Positions 7,707 to 16,988 of a DNA stretch of 43,629 nt are shown here, one piece after another (positions within the stretch are counted from its first letter, which is position 1; every line of letters begins with the position of its first letter). The DNA is from Paracoccaceae bacterium (GTDB lineage: Bacteria; Pseudomonadota; Alphaproteobacteria; Rhodobacterales; Rhodobacteraceae), in assembly GCA_947461435.1 (NCBI GenBank), contig CANHLE010000019.1, positions 1 to 43,629 of the forward strand, written 5' to 3'. The notes below the pieces were generated by a model that was not told the origin of the DNA, did no database searches, and saw only the letters and a program-made list of their open reading frames with translations. The position numbers and the translations under genes were made by a program.

Positions 7707-9323
7707 TCACAGCCCCATGGCGCGAAAGACCTTTGGCAACTCTTCGGGCAGATCTTCGGCGATCAGGCCCGGGCCAAAGGACAGGGCCGATTCGACATGC
7801 AGCCAAGCGGCGGTTTCGGCGGCGATTTGGGGGGCAAATCCGCGCGCGAGCAGCCCGGTGATGAAACCTGCCAGCACATCGCCCGCCCCTGCGGTGGCAA
7901 GCCACGGCGCGGCCCGGTCATATGCGGCGGCGTTCAGGGCGCAGGTGCCATCGGGGCTGGCGATCACGGTATCGGGGCCTTTGAAAAGAACCACGCATCC
8001 AGCGCGGGCGGCAGCCTCGCGGGTGGCATCGACCTTGGAATAGGCGGGGCCCTTGGTCGCGGGGGCGTTCAGTTTCGCAGCGATATCGGGGAAAAGGCGG
8101 GCAAATTCGCCGCCATGGGGGGTCAGGACGCAATCCTTGTGCAGCAGGGCGAACAAGGTGGGGTCGCCGGAGATCAGGGTGAGGGCGTCGGCGTCGAGGG
8201 TCAGGGAGAGGCCCCTTGATGTTGGGTTGGGTGCGGGATCCTGACGCCGCGTGGTCAGCGCCACCCGCACCAATTCCGCCGCCCGCGCGTCAAGGCCCAG
8301 ACCCGGCCCCAAACACAGCGCGTTGATGCGGGTGTCGGCCAGGATTTCGGCCAGCCCTGCCCCACCTGACACAGTTTTCAGCATGATGGCATCGAGCCGG
8401 GCGGCGTTTTCGGCCAAAGCCTCTGGCGGGCAGGCCACAGTCACCAACCCCGCCCCGATCCGCAGCGCGCCGCGGGCGGTCATGCGGGCAGCGCCGCCGT
8501 GGCCCGGGGGACCGGAGAGGATGAGGGCGTGGCCGTAGGAGAATTTGTGTCTTTCGCCCGCTTTATGCCCGCTGCCCCCTTTACCGAGAAGGCCGCAGTA
8601 AAGCGCCCTGTCGCCCCCTGTCAGGCGAACCTGATCAAAGCGGCGCGCAGGGCGCTGTATGCCAATATCCTGAACCGATAAGATGCTCGAACGCTCCGCG
8701 CCCTCGGCCAGATAGTGGCCCAGTTTCGCCCGGTGAAACGTCACCACCTGTTCGGCGGGCATCGCCGATCCAAGACTACGGCCGCTGTCGGAACAGATCC
8801 CGCTGGGCAGATCGATGGCAATTACGGCAGGTCGCGCGCCAAGGCCCATCGCCGCCACTTGGTCCATCATTTGGGCCAGTTTGCCCGTGATGGGGCGGCT
8901 AAGGCCGGTGCCAAACATGGCATCAAAGATATAAACGGACCCTGCCTTATCACTGCTGTCTGGGGTGTAAGCCTTTGGATCGAATTCATCGATGGAGCGG
9001 ATTTTGCCCAATTGCAGCCATGTGTCGTGGTTGGCGCGTGCGCTTGGCGGCATAGCGTCGGCTGTTCCGAACAAGAACACCTCGACCTGCCAGCCTTTGT
9101 GATGCAGCAACCGCGCCACGACAAACCCATCACCGCCGTTGTTGCCGGGGCCGCACAGAACAACGGCCCGCAACGTGCCTTCTTTGACGTTCCATTCCGC
9201 AAACACCGCCTCGACCACCCCGCGCCCCGCCCGCTCCATCAACTCCGGCCCCGTCACCTGACCCGAGGCAATCGCGGCGGCTTCGATGGCGCGCATTTGG
9301 GCGGCGGTGAGAAGTTCGGTCAT
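7707..9323 (-). CDS. nnr: bifunctional NAD(P)H-hydrate epimerase / dehydratase
   Basis: Repairs hydrated NADH and NADPH: the N-terminal YjeF domain interconverts R and S hydrates, and the C-terminal domain dehydrates S-NAD(P)HX using ADP or ATP. The 538 residues fit the fused form. Epimerase domain (about 1-215): CGPGNNGGDGFVVAR and AIDLPSGI. Dehydratase domain (about 240-538): SYGHALILSGPPGHGGAARM, LCLGPGLG, LTPHGGEFARLFP, and TAGAGDVLAGFITGLLA near the nucleotide site. AAGGAG ribosome site. Divergent from glnB with 163 bases between, an arrangement I recall from other Rhodobacterales. Confidence 0.95.
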   Translation of the reverse strand: MTELLTAAQMRAIEAAAIASGQVTGPELMERAGRGVVEAVFAEWNVKEGTLRAVVLCGPGNNGGDGFVVARLLHHKGWQVEVFLFGTADAMPPSARANHDTWLQLGKIRSIDEFDPKAYTPDSSDKAGSVYIFDAMFGTGLSRPITGKLAQMMDQVAAMGLGARPAVIAIDLPSGICSDSGRSLGSAMPAEQVVTFHRAKLGHYLAEGAERSSILSVQDIGIQRPARRFDQVRLTGGDRALYCGLLGKGGSGHKAGERHKFSYGHALILSGPPGHGGAARMTARGALRIGAGLVTVACPPEALAENAARLDAIMLKTVSGGAGLAEILADTRINALCLGPGLGLDARAAELVRVALTTRRQDPAPNPTSRGLSLTLDADALTLISGDPTLFALLHKDCVLTPHGGEFARLFPDIAAKLNAPATKGPAYSKVDATREAAARAGCVVLFKGPDTVIASPDGTCALNAAAYDRAAPWLATAGAGDVLAGFITGLLARGFAPQIAAETAAWLHVESALSFGPGLIAEDLPEELPKVFRAMGL

Positions 9324-9434
9324 CGCGGCAGCTCCTTCATTCCTATTTCGCCCATTTTTTGATCACTAGGTCTATTTTTTGTGCGGTTGCTGAAAATTCC
9401 CGCGCCTGTATGTCGCAGATCATCGCCTTCGAAT

Positions 9435-9450
9435 TGCACCTGCGGGTGCG
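9435..9450. promoter_or_regulatory. inverted repeat before glnB, possible NtrC site
   Basis: TGCACC-TGCG-GGTGCG lies about 37 bases before the glnB start. It resembles the NtrC dyad TGCACC-N5-GGTGCA but has a 4-base spacer and one mismatch. NtrC control of glnB-glnA is known in Rhodobacter relatives; assigning this dyad to NtrC is inference. Confidence 0.35.
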
Positions 9451-9474
9451 AAGTGATGTGACACCTTGAGATAG

Positions 9475-9825
<351 letters not shown>

Positions 9826-9887
9826 TATTTCTGAACACCGGGCCGCAAGGCCTTGAACCATAACCCGAAACTCTGAAAGGCAGAATG

Positions 9888-11297
9888 ATGAGCGCAGTTG
9901 CGAAAGCTCTGAAACTGATCAAGGACGAGGAAATCGAATACGTAGATATTCGTTTCACCGATCCCAAAGGCAAGCTTCAGCATGTCACGCTGGTGTCTGA
10001 TCTGGTTGATGAAGACTTCTTTGAAGAAGGCTTTATGTTCGACGGATCTTCCATCGCGGGATGGAAGTCGATCGATCAGTCGGACATGAAATTGATCCCC
10101 GATGCGGCATCGGTTTACATCGATCCGTTCTATGCCGAAAAGACGCTGTGCGTGCATTGCAACGTGGTCGAGCCTGATACAAACGAGGCCTATGACCGCT
10201 GCCCGCGCCAGACCGCGCTGAAGGCCGAAGCCTTTTTGAAGTCGTCGGGCATTGGCGATACGGCCTATTTCGGGCCTGAAGCCGAATTTTTCATCTTTGA
10301 CGACGTGCGCTATTCGGTCACGCCGCGCAAAGTGTCTTATGAAATCGACGCGGAAGCGGCGGCTTGGAACACGGATGCCACCTATGAAGGCGGCAACATG
10401 GGCCATCGCGCCGGCCACAAGGGCGGCTATTTCCCGGTGAACCCGATCGACGAAGCGCAGGATCTGCGCGGCGAGATGCTGTCGACGATGAAGCGCATGG
10501 GCATTCGGGTGGACAAGCACCACCACGAAGTGGCCACCTGCCAGCACGAACTGGGCATGATTTTTGGCGGACTGGTTGAACAGGCCGACAACATTCAGAA
10601 GTACAAATACGTGATCCACAATGTGGCCCATGCCTATGGGAAAACCGTGACCTTCATGCCCAAGCCCATGAAGGGCGACAACGGGTCGGGCATGCATGTC
10701 AACATGTCGATCTGGAAAGACGGCAAGCCGTTGTTTGCAGGCGACAAATACGCTGATCTTAGCCAAGAGGCGCTGTATTTCATCGGCGGTATCCTGAAGC
10801 ATGCCAAGGCGCTAAACGCGCTGACGAACCCCGGCACGAACAGCTACAAGCGTTTGATCCCGGGCTTTGAAGCGCCGGTTCTGCGCGCCTATTCGGCCCG
10901 CAACCGGTCGGGCTGCGTTCGTATTCCGTGGACCGAATCGCCCAAAGCCAAGCGTGTCGAGGCCCGTTTCCCCGATCCGTCGGCCAACCCCTATCTGGCC
11001 TTTGCGGCCTTGTTGATGGCCGGCCTTGATGGCATCCGCAACAAGATCGATCCGGGCCCGGCTTCGGACAAGGATCTGTATGATCTGCCGCCCGAAGAAT
11101 TGGCAGCGATCCCAACGGTCTGCGGCAGCCTGCGCGAAGCGCTGGAAGAGCTGGAGATGGACATGGATTTCTTGCTGGCAGGGGATGTGTTCACCCGCGA
11201 TCAGCTGGAAAGCTATATCGGGCTGAAGTGGGAAGAGGTTTATGCCTATGAGCATACGCCGCACCCGATTGAGTATCAGCTGTACTATTCGTGCTGA
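9888..11297 (+). CDS. glnA: glutamine synthetase type I
   Basis: Makes glutamine from glutamate, ammonia and ATP; a dodecamer and the main ammonia-assimilating enzyme. The 469 residues match the GSI-beta class. Visible are the N-terminal beta-grasp, FDGSSIAGW near residue 51, the metal-site segment [10 protein letters not shown], the ATP segment [25 protein letters not shown], and the adenylylation loop [10 protein letters not shown] with Tyr398. The Tyr site means GlnE-type control applies, and glnE is in this window. Two ATGs stand in tandem; the second is preferred because it spaces better from AAAGG and matches known MSAVAK-type starts. Second gene of glnB-glnA, followed by a strong terminator. 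Confidence 0.97.
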   Translation: MSAVAKALKLIKDEEIEYVDIRFTDPKGKLQHVTLVSDLVDEDFFEEGFMFDGSSIAGWKSIDQSDMKLIPDAASVYIDPFYAEKTLCVHCNVVEPDTNEAYDRCPRQTALKAEAFLKSSGIGDTAYFGPEAEFFIFDDVRYSVTPRKVSYEIDAEAAAWNTDATYEGGNMGHRAGHKGGYFPVNPIDEAQDLRGEMLSTMKRMGIRVDKHHHEVATCQHELGMIFGGLVEQADNIQKYKYVIHNVAHAYGKTVTFMPKPMKGDNGSGMHVNMSIWKDGKPLFAGDKYADLSQEALYFIGGILKHAKALNALTNPGTNSYKRLIPGFEAPVLRAYSARNRSGCVRIPWTESPKAKRVEARFPDPSANPYLAFAALLMAGLDGIRNKIDPGPASDKDLYDLPPEELAAIPTVCGSLREALEELEMDMDFLLAGDVFTRDQLESYIGLKWEEVYAYEHTPHPIEYQLYYSC

Positions 11298-11317
11298 TCG
11301 GCCGGATTTGAATGACA

Positions 11318-11343
11318 GGGGGGCGCCTTCGGGCGCCCCCTTT
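11318..11343 (+). terminator. rho-independent terminator after glnA
   Basis: GGGGGCGCC-TTCG-GGCGCCCCC: a 9-bp perfect stem closed by a UUCG tetraloop, followed by TTT, about 20 bases past the glnA stop. Confidence 0.9.
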
Positions 11344-11431
11344 GCATTTGCCATGTCAGGGCCTGATTCCTGCCCCGCTTGTGCCCTTGTAGCGGGGTAG
11401 CAGGCATCGGGGGCCAGACAGGACCAGACCG

Positions 11432-12397
11432 ATGTTCAAAACCGCAAAAGGGCCGCAGCCGGCGGCGTCCAAGCCAGATATCTGGGCCGAAGGGGCACAG
11501 TTTGCGCCGGCCGAGATGCGCCATCTTGCCCGCGTGTCGGTGATCCTGGCCCGGCGCAAAGCGGCCGGGGTGCTGCAGGGCGCAAGCGCCTTGGCGGGCC
11601 GCGCGGCCACTGCGGTGGAAGGCGGATTTGGCGCGCAGGCCATCGGGCGGTTGGGGCGGCTGGCGCGGGCGCTGCCCCCCCGGCAGGCCGCAGCCGCGGC
11701 GCTGAGCGGGATTTCCCGGATCGGAGCGGCGGCGTCGGGCCTGATTGAAAAGCCGACAGAAGATATCGCGCCTTTGGATTTTGTCGATCTGCGCGGCTAT
11801 GTCGATCAGCGCCGCAGCGATGCCGCCGTCAAATCCGCCCAAACCGCGCGCAAAGCCGATATAACGCAAGCGGCCAAGCGGCGGGCGGCGGCGGCGGCAG
11901 GGCGCGGTATGGACGCTGCAGTGCCGCAAGTTCCGATGGCCGGGCCGACAGTGCCCCTGAGTGCATCGCCCCCGCCCCTTGTTGACGCGGGGGAATTGTT
12001 GGCAATTCGGGCCGCCTTGGCCGCCGCGCCAGAACCCGCGCCCCATTTGCCAGCGCCCCCCCCGCCGGCACCCCAAATCGCGCAGGGTCGTGTGTTTTCC
12101 CATTTGCCGGTTGACGGTGTTGCGCAGGCGCTGGTCATTCCGGCCCCCGACCCTGTTTCGAACGAGGACAAGCCAAAGCGCGCGCGGAACATCGGCCTGC
12201 GGCGCAGGATCGCCGGGGCCATGGCGGCAGGATTGGGGTGGATGGTCCGCCAGACGTGGCGGCTTATCGGGCCGGGGCTGTCGGCGGCCTGCGCCTTTGG
12301 GCTGGGTTGGGCCATGGTGGGGGCGATGATGCCTTTTGGTCTGTACCGGGCGGTCAGATTGCATCTGGACGGGGAAGACCTGCGCTATGTCGACTAA
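11432..12397 (+). CDS. unrecognised Ala/Pro-rich protein with C-terminal membrane segment
   Basis: I do not recognise this 321-residue protein. The N-terminal half is helical and very Ala/Arg-rich (ARRKAAGVLQGASALAGRAA and similar). Residues about 165-250 are a Pro/Ala-rich linker, and residues about 265-305 hold one or two hydrophobic stretches (GPGLSAACAFGLGWAMVGAMM), so most of the protein probably faces the cytoplasm. There is no signal peptide. It starts 88 bases after the glnA terminator. The next gene has the same orientation and a similar soluble-plus-C-terminal-membrane layout, but a 161-base gap separates them. The ORF length and GC-typical codon use support a real gene. Confidence 0.6.
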   Translation: MFKTAKGPQPAASKPDIWAEGAQFAPAEMRHLARVSVILARRKAAGVLQGASALAGRAATAVEGGFGAQAIGRLGRLARALPPRQAAAAALSGISRIGAAASGLIEKPTEDIAPLDFVDLRGYVDQRRSDAAVKSAQTARKADITQAAKRRAAAAAGRGMDAAVPQVPMAGPTVPLSASPPPLVDAGELLAIRAALAAAPEPAPHLPAPPPPAPQIAQGRVFSHLPVDGVAQALVIPAPDPVSNEDKPKRARNIGLRRRIAGAMAAGLGWMVRQTWRLIGPGLSAACAFGLGWAMVGAMMPFGLYRAVRLHLDGEDLRYVD

Positions 12398-12558
12398 GGA
12401 TACGGCCGCGCAGACGGGCGCAAAAGATGCGGTATGGGCCCGGCATTGTGGCCAAACCGTGCACAATCTTGCGCAAAACGCCTTCATTTTCCACAATTGA
12501 ACCCAAGTGAGGGCGCAATCGCGGGTCATGGTTAACCAAGATTAACAGGACGCGAACC

Positions 12559-13335
12559 ATGACCCTCTCACCCCTTCTGTGCGCCGCGCAATTGTATTTT
12601 ACCCGCCCGGAGCCGTTCCGTTTTGCCTGTGTTGTCGCCGATATGGACAAGGTGTTTGAAAACACCAGTCCAGATCCCTTGCTTGTCTGGTGGGACCAGG
12701 ATGATCTGGTGACGCTGGAATTGGGCCATTTGCGGATTTACCTGAGCTGCGGCGGGGGCGACGAGGCGGGTCCCGGCGCGTTTCTGACCCTTGGGCTGAC
12801 GGTGGTCACCCCCAACCTTGATCAAGCGCCCGGAATGGACGAGGCCCGGCTGATGGCCATCGCGCGGCTGCTGGTGCGGCGTTTGACCGATACGCTGGAC
12901 CCCGACGAAGTGTCTTGGGCCCACTTGGCAGAACCCTTGAGCGCCGACAGAATAGAGGCCTTGGGCATTCAGATGTTCCGCGCCGCACAGCAGCGCGGAG
13001 CGGGCCGCAGAACCAGCACGCAGGTGCTGCGCCGCCCCGTGAGCGACAGCGATGCCTTGGCGTTTTTTGGGCGGATTCCGTTGATTGCGGCCAAGGGCGC
13101 ATCCCCGGATCCGGCCCCTGCCCCCGCGCAGACGGGCCGGTTCAGGCTGCAAAAATGGGTGCAATCGCATGCCTTTGGGGTTGTTGCTTTGCTGATGGGC
13201 CTGCCCCTTGGACTGGGGGCCATTCAGGCAGGATTTGACAGACCGATCAGCCTGACCGCTTTGGTGGGTCAGGCCGATTCGGGGCCCGGCCCTGCGGCTT
13301 TTGCAGGTGACCAAACGGACGACGCCGGGTCCTGA
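12559..13335 (+). CDS. unrecognised protein with single C-terminal membrane segment
   Basis: A 258-residue protein of no family I can name. Residues 1-150 look like a compact mixed alpha/beta soluble domain (LLVWWDQDDLVTLELGHL, AFLTLGLTVVTP, LMAIARLLVRRLTDTL). A Pro/Ala linker follows near residue 185, then one hydrophobic helix near residues 205-228 (AFGVVALLMGLPLGLGAIQ) and a short acidic tail. AGGA stands before the ATG, and a 10-bp palindrome TGGTTAACCA lies 19 bases upstream. It converges on the DUF3445 gene with 9 bases between stops. It may work with the preceding protein; that is a guess from layout. Confidence 0.65.
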   Translation: MTLSPLLCAAQLYFTRPEPFRFACVVADMDKVFENTSPDPLLVWWDQDDLVTLELGHLRIYLSCGGGDEAGPGAFLTLGLTVVTPNLDQAPGMDEARLMAIARLLVRRLTDTLDPDEVSWAHLAEPLSADRIEALGIQMFRAAQQRGAGRRTSTQVLRRPVSDSDALAFFGRIPLIAAKGASPDPAPAPAQTGRFRLQKWVQSHAFGVVALLMGLPLGLGAIQAGFDRPISLTALVGQADSGPGPAAFAGDQTDDAGS

Positions 13336-13344
13336 AGCGGGCGC

Positions 13345-14127
13345 TTAAAGGCGGGCTTCGTCCAATCCGGCGAGCGCGTCTGCAGGAAGGCTGTCCAGAG
13401 GCACCACATAGGTGTGGATCGAAAACAGCACGGCTTGGGTCTGGGGAAGCCGGATAAAGCACTGACGTTCGGCGCGCAGAAATCCGCCGCCCCGCCGATC
13501 GATGCGGGGGTCATCCTCGCGCCGGGGTTGGTGCAGGGTCGGATCGCGGTAGACCAAAGAGTTCATGCGCCACAGCCCCATGCCCGGGCGGATCACATCG
13601 AACATGCGCTGCACGCGGGCTGCCAGATCGCCGTCATAGCTGTGCACCGGTTTATGAATACCGATCAGGGGGCGGCCGATCTTTTCGTGCAGGTGCCATG
13701 AGGCGGGAAAACACAAAACAGCGCCGGTCAGTCGGTGTTCGGCATCGGCTTTTTCCATCAGGCACAGATCTTGCTGCACCAGACGCCCAAGGGTTTTCAA
13801 CGGCTCTGTCCGGTCCAGTGTGACCTGCACCCCATCGGGGCGCGTCGCGGTCTTTGGCCCGATGTCAAAGCCGGCCCTGCCCGCCAAGGCGGCAAGAACA
13901 AGGTCATAAAGTTCCTCGGCGGCAGGGCGGCCTTCGGGCAGTTGGCGATAGACCAGATCTGCCTGATCGGCGATCAGACGGTCGCGTTCGGCCATCTGGG
14001 GCCCATATGCCTCGTCCTGAAGAAGCCAGTCTTCGCCCGCCAAGGGCATGACGCCCGGCAGACGGGACAGGCGGGGATCCATCCAAGGATGGTGCGGCAG
14101 GCGGGATTGAACGATCGGCTGGGACAT
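13345..14127 (-). CDS. DUF3445 protein, haem-dependent N-demethylase alpha-subunit-like
   Basis: A 260-residue soluble protein matching the DUF3445 family, whose studied fungal member is the alpha subunit of a haem-dependent oxidative N-demethylase; related bacterial proteins take part in methylamine breakdown. Family-like stretches are VYRQLPEGRPAAEELYDLVLAAL, LVQQDLCLMEK, LCFPASWHLHEKIGRPLIGIHKPV (the most conserved block) and a late FLRAERQCFIRLPQTQAVLFSIHTY. No flavin, ferredoxin or other subunits are encoded beside it, so the substrate cannot be inferred. The ribosome site is weak. It could be co-expressed after the esterase gene, whose stop lies 44 bases upstream. Confidence 0.75.
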   Translation of the reverse strand: MSQPIVQSRLPHHPWMDPRLSRLPGVMPLAGEDWLLQDEAYGPQMAERDRLIADQADLVYRQLPEGRPAAEELYDLVLAALAGRAGFDIGPKTATRPDGVQVTLDRTEPLKTLGRLVQQDLCLMEKADAEHRLTGAVLCFPASWHLHEKIGRPLIGIHKPVHSYDGDLAARVQRMFDVIRPGMGLWRMNSLVYRDPTLHQPRREDDPRIDRRGGGFLRAERQCFIRLPQTQAVLFSIHTYVVPLDSLPADALAGLDEARL

Positions 14128-14171
14128 CGGCGCAGCCTAGCGGGGCGGCGGCGCAAGGAAAAGGGGAAGGA

Positions 14172-15062
14172 TCAGAAAACCGCCAGCAGAAAATCGCGCA
14201 GCGCGGTCATGGTTGGGGCGGCATCAAAGGCATCGCCGCCATGGCCCGCGCCGGGCAGAATGGCCAGATCAACCTGTGCCGATGGGTCGACCTGCGCCCA
14301 AGCGGCGGCAAGCCGTTCCGATTGGCCTTGTGCGATCAGGGTGTCTGCATCGCCGTGCCGAATGAAGAGGGGCGGCAAAGCGCGGGGCGCCATGGCCGCC
14401 AGCCGCCCGATGGGACCGGCGGATGTTGCCCTTTGGGGATCATCGCCCACCGCAAAGCCCAAAAGCTGCGATTCGGCGCTGTCGGCCGCGTTGGTGGCGC
14501 CCATGGCGGCGGTGCGGCCCAAGGCCTGCATGTCGGCATCCATGGTCGAAAAATCCATTGGACCAAAAAAATCCACCACGGCGCGGGGCGGCGTGCCCGC
14601 CTCGATCAGGGACAGGGCGGTGGAGACCGACAGAAAGCCGCCCGCAGACTGCCCCCACGTGGCAAAGCGGGCCGCATCAAGCCCCCAGGTCGCGGCATTC
14701 GCCATCACGAATTGCACGGCGGCAAGGCAATCTTGCCCCTGTGCGGGCCACAGATCTGTCGAGGAATAGCGATAGTTCGGACGCACGACGGCAATACCGG
14801 CCTTCAAGAGGGTTTCCGACACAGGCGACATCGTCTTGGACCCGATCTTGAAGGCGCCGCCGTGATATTCGATCACAAAGGGAAAGGGACCCTCGCCTTG
14901 GGGCAGGTAGATATCCAAGATCTGACGCGGACCGGCGCCGTAAGGCAGATCGGCCACATCAGGAGAGCGGACCGTGGCCAGACGGTACCCGCGATATCCG
15001 CCAACGCCCAAAACCGTGAGCGCGAGGGCGCCCAAAAGACCGCGCCGAAGTTTGTTTGCCAT
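14172..15062 (-). CDS. alpha/beta hydrolase, esterase/lipase type, membrane-anchored
   Basis: A 296-residue serine hydrolase of the acetyl-esterase/lipase kind. A hydrophobic N-terminal segment (about 8-24, GLLGALALTVLGVGGY) after KLRR suggests a signal anchor, so the enzyme probably acts in the periplasm. Visible active site: oxyanion motif EYHGGAF near residue 67, nucleophile elbow GQSAGG with Ser139, Asp240 in HGDADTL and His274 in GAGHGGD. Substrate is unknown. AGGGAA precedes the ATG. Divergent from dddP with about 200 bases between. On the other side, DUF3445 follows in the same orientation. Confidence 0.85.
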   Translation of the reverse strand: MANKLRRGLLGALALTVLGVGGYRGYRLATVRSPDVADLPYGAGPRQILDIYLPQGEGPFPFVIEYHGGAFKIGSKTMSPVSETLLKAGIAVVRPNYRYSSTDLWPAQGQDCLAAVQFVMANAATWGLDAARFATWGQSAGGFLSVSTALSLIEAGTPPRAVVDFFGPMDFSTMDADMQALGRTAAMGATNAADSAESQLLGFAVGDDPQRATSAGPIGRLAAMAPRALPPLFIRHGDADTLIAQGQSERLAAAWAQVDPSAQVDLAILPGAGHGGDAFDAAPTMTALRDFLLAVF

Positions 15063-15264
15063 GTCATCATTCCCTAAGCTTGCTGACCCTTATATACGTT
15101 CGATACCAAACCTTCCGTCGCAGTATTTTGCAGAATGTTTGGCCGCAAGAGACCCCAAGGGTCCGCGCGCATGGGGGGATTGCGACATGGGACGGGTCGC
15201 AGGCAGAGAAGCCTTTGAAAGCACACAAGGCACAGTGACGGCATCTTCAAATTCAAGGTGATCC

Positions 15265-16608
15265 ATGTCGCAATCCTATGCCCAGACCCGCCGCAAGATT
15301 GACCCGACGCGGGGCGATACGCTGGGCGATGGCACGCCCAACGACAATGACCGTGTCGAGATCGGGCCGACGCAACTGGCCTTTGGCGAATGGGCGCAGG
15401 CGGGGCTGGTTTTGCCCGATCTGGCCAAGATGCGGGATGAGCGGTGGCGGAAGCTGACACAGGCGCTTGTCGACCGCGACTATGGTGCACTGCTGATGTT
15501 CGATCCGCTGAACATCCGCTATGCCACCGATACGACCAATATGCAGCTTTGGAACACGCACAACCCGTTCCGTGCCTGCCTTTTGTGCGCCGACGGCCAT
15601 ATGGTGATGTGGGAATACAAAAATTCGCCTTTTCTGGTGACCTTCAACCCCTTGGTCAAGGAACTGCGGTCGGGGGCGACGTTCTTTTACAACTCCACCG
15701 GCGACCGCGGCGCGCAGGCGGCCGCGGCATTTGCGGCGCAGGTGGACGAGATTGTGCGCGCCCATGCGGGAACCAACCGGCGGTTGGCGGTGGACAAGAT
15801 CATGGTGCACGGGCTGCGCGCGCTGGAGACGATCGGATTTGAGGTGATGGAGGGCGAGGAGGTGACCGAGCGCACCCGCGCCATCAAGACCGCCGACGAG
15901 ATCCTTGCGATGCGCTGCGGCCATCATGCCTGCGAATCCGCCATCGCCGAGATGGAAGCCTTTACCCGGCAGAACGTGCCGGGCGGAGGGATCAGCGAGG
16001 ATGCGATCTGGGCCGAATTGCACCGCGGCAACATCGCCCGCGGCGGAGAGTGGATTGAAACGCGTCTTTTGGCCTCGGGGCCCAGAACAAATCCGTGGTT
16101 TCAAGAATGTGGCCCGCGGATCGTTCAGAACAACGAAATCGTGGCCTTTGACACCGATATGATCGGTGCCTATGGGTTTTGCATAGATATTTCAAGAACA
16201 TGGTGGGTGGGCGATGGCAAGCCGAGCCCTGCCATGATCTCGGCTTTCGGGCATGCGATGGACCATATCGCCGACCATCAGGCGCGGTTGAAGCCGGGGG
16301 TTTCCATCAAGGAATTGGTGTTTGGCGGCCATAAGCTGGATGATCAATATTGGGCGCAGAAATATTCGTGCAAGATGCACGGCGTGGGCCTGTGCGATGA
16401 ATGGCCCTATGTCAACTATTCGGATGGCTGGATGGACGGGGCGTTTGACGCGGTGTTGGAACCGGGGATGGTTTTGTGCACCGAAGCGCTTGTCTCGCCC
16501 GAGGGCGGCGACTTTTCGATCAAGTTGGAAGATCAGGTTGTGATCACCGAAACGGGATGCGAGAATTTGACGCGATATCCCTTTGATGAAAGGCTTCTTG
16601 GTCAATGA
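15265..16608 (+). CDS. dddP: DMSP lyase DddP
   Basis: Cleaves dimethylsulfoniopropionate to dimethyl sulfide and acrylate; a cytosolic homodimer of the M24 metallopeptidase fold. At 447 residues it has DddP length, and the N-terminal region GDGTPNDNDRVEIGPTQLAF plus MFDPLNIRYATDTTNMQLWN reads like the Roseovarius and Ruegeria enzymes as I remember them. The metal ligands are in place: Asp296 and Asp298 in FDTD, Asp308 in CIDISRTWW, His372 in MHGVGLCDEWP, Glu407 in CTEALVS and Glu422 in KLEDQV. These correspond to D295/D297/D307/H371/E406/E421 of the solved R. lacuscaerulensis DddP. The ribosome site is AAGGTG. Its stop overlaps the next start by four bases. Confidence 0.93.
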   Translation: MSQSYAQTRRKIDPTRGDTLGDGTPNDNDRVEIGPTQLAFGEWAQAGLVLPDLAKMRDERWRKLTQALVDRDYGALLMFDPLNIRYATDTTNMQLWNTHNPFRACLLCADGHMVMWEYKNSPFLVTFNPLVKELRSGATFFYNSTGDRGAQAAAAFAAQVDEIVRAHAGTNRRLAVDKIMVHGLRALETIGFEVMEGEEVTERTRAIKTADEILAMRCGHHACESAIAEMEAFTRQNVPGGGISEDAIWAELHRGNIARGGEWIETRLLASGPRTNPWFQECGPRIVQNNEIVAFDTDMIGAYGFCIDISRTWWVGDGKPSPAMISAFGHAMDHIADHQARLKPGVSIKELVFGGHKLDDQYWAQKYSCKMHGVGLCDEWPYVNYSDGWMDGAFDAVLEPGMVLCTEALVSPEGGDFSIKLEDQVVITETGCENLTRYPFDERLLGQ

Positions 16609-16988
16609 TACCCTTTGGTTTTCTTCGTACGAGTGTACTTTTGGGCAGTGCGCTGGTGATCAGCGGATGCATCGGACAGAAGGTTCCCGCGTCGAACCCG
16701 CCTGCCCCGCCGCCACAAATTGCGATCGCGCCCGCCGCAACCGACATCAGCGCGGCCCCTTTGCCCGCATCGGGCGCGGGCGGCATTGTGACGGGTAACG
16801 TCATTCCGGATGGCCCCAGCCCGGACGGGGCGGCAAGCCCCGTGGTGGGGATGGCGAACCCGGCCTCAGTGTTCTGCGAACAGCAGGGCGGCACCTTGGA
16901 GATGTTGGACCAAACCGGCATGTGCAAATTGCCCGATGGCCGCATGATCGAGGAATGGGCCTATTTCCGGGCGCAAAACCCCGGCTAA
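16605..16988 (+). CDS. small DUF333-type lipoprotein
   Basis: A 127-residue predicted lipoprotein. Its signal peptide ends in the lipobox VISGC with Cys22; a Pro/Ala-rich spacer follows to about residue 80. The C-terminal domain (ASVFCEQQGGTLEMLDQ, CKLPDGRMIEEWAYFR) matches the DUF333 pattern, small cysteine-containing domains often labelled putative hemolysins without good evidence. Its ATG overlaps the dddP TGA (ATGA), so it is translationally coupled to dddP. No role in DMSP metabolism is known for this family. Its stop overlaps that of the opposite-strand gene by four bases. Confidence 0.8.
   Translation: MIPFGFLRTSVLLGSALVISGCIGQKVPASNPPAPPPQIAIAPAATDISAAPLPASGAGGIVTGNVIPDGPSPDGAASPVVGMANPASVFCEQQGGTLEMLDQTGMCKLPDGRMIEEWAYFRAQNPG

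Noticed and set aside
15265-16608. dddP considered as a creatinase or Xaa-Pro peptidase
   Set aside because: Same fold, but the N-terminal GDGTPNDNDRVEIG block and overall length are those of DddP, and the metal ligands follow the DddP order.
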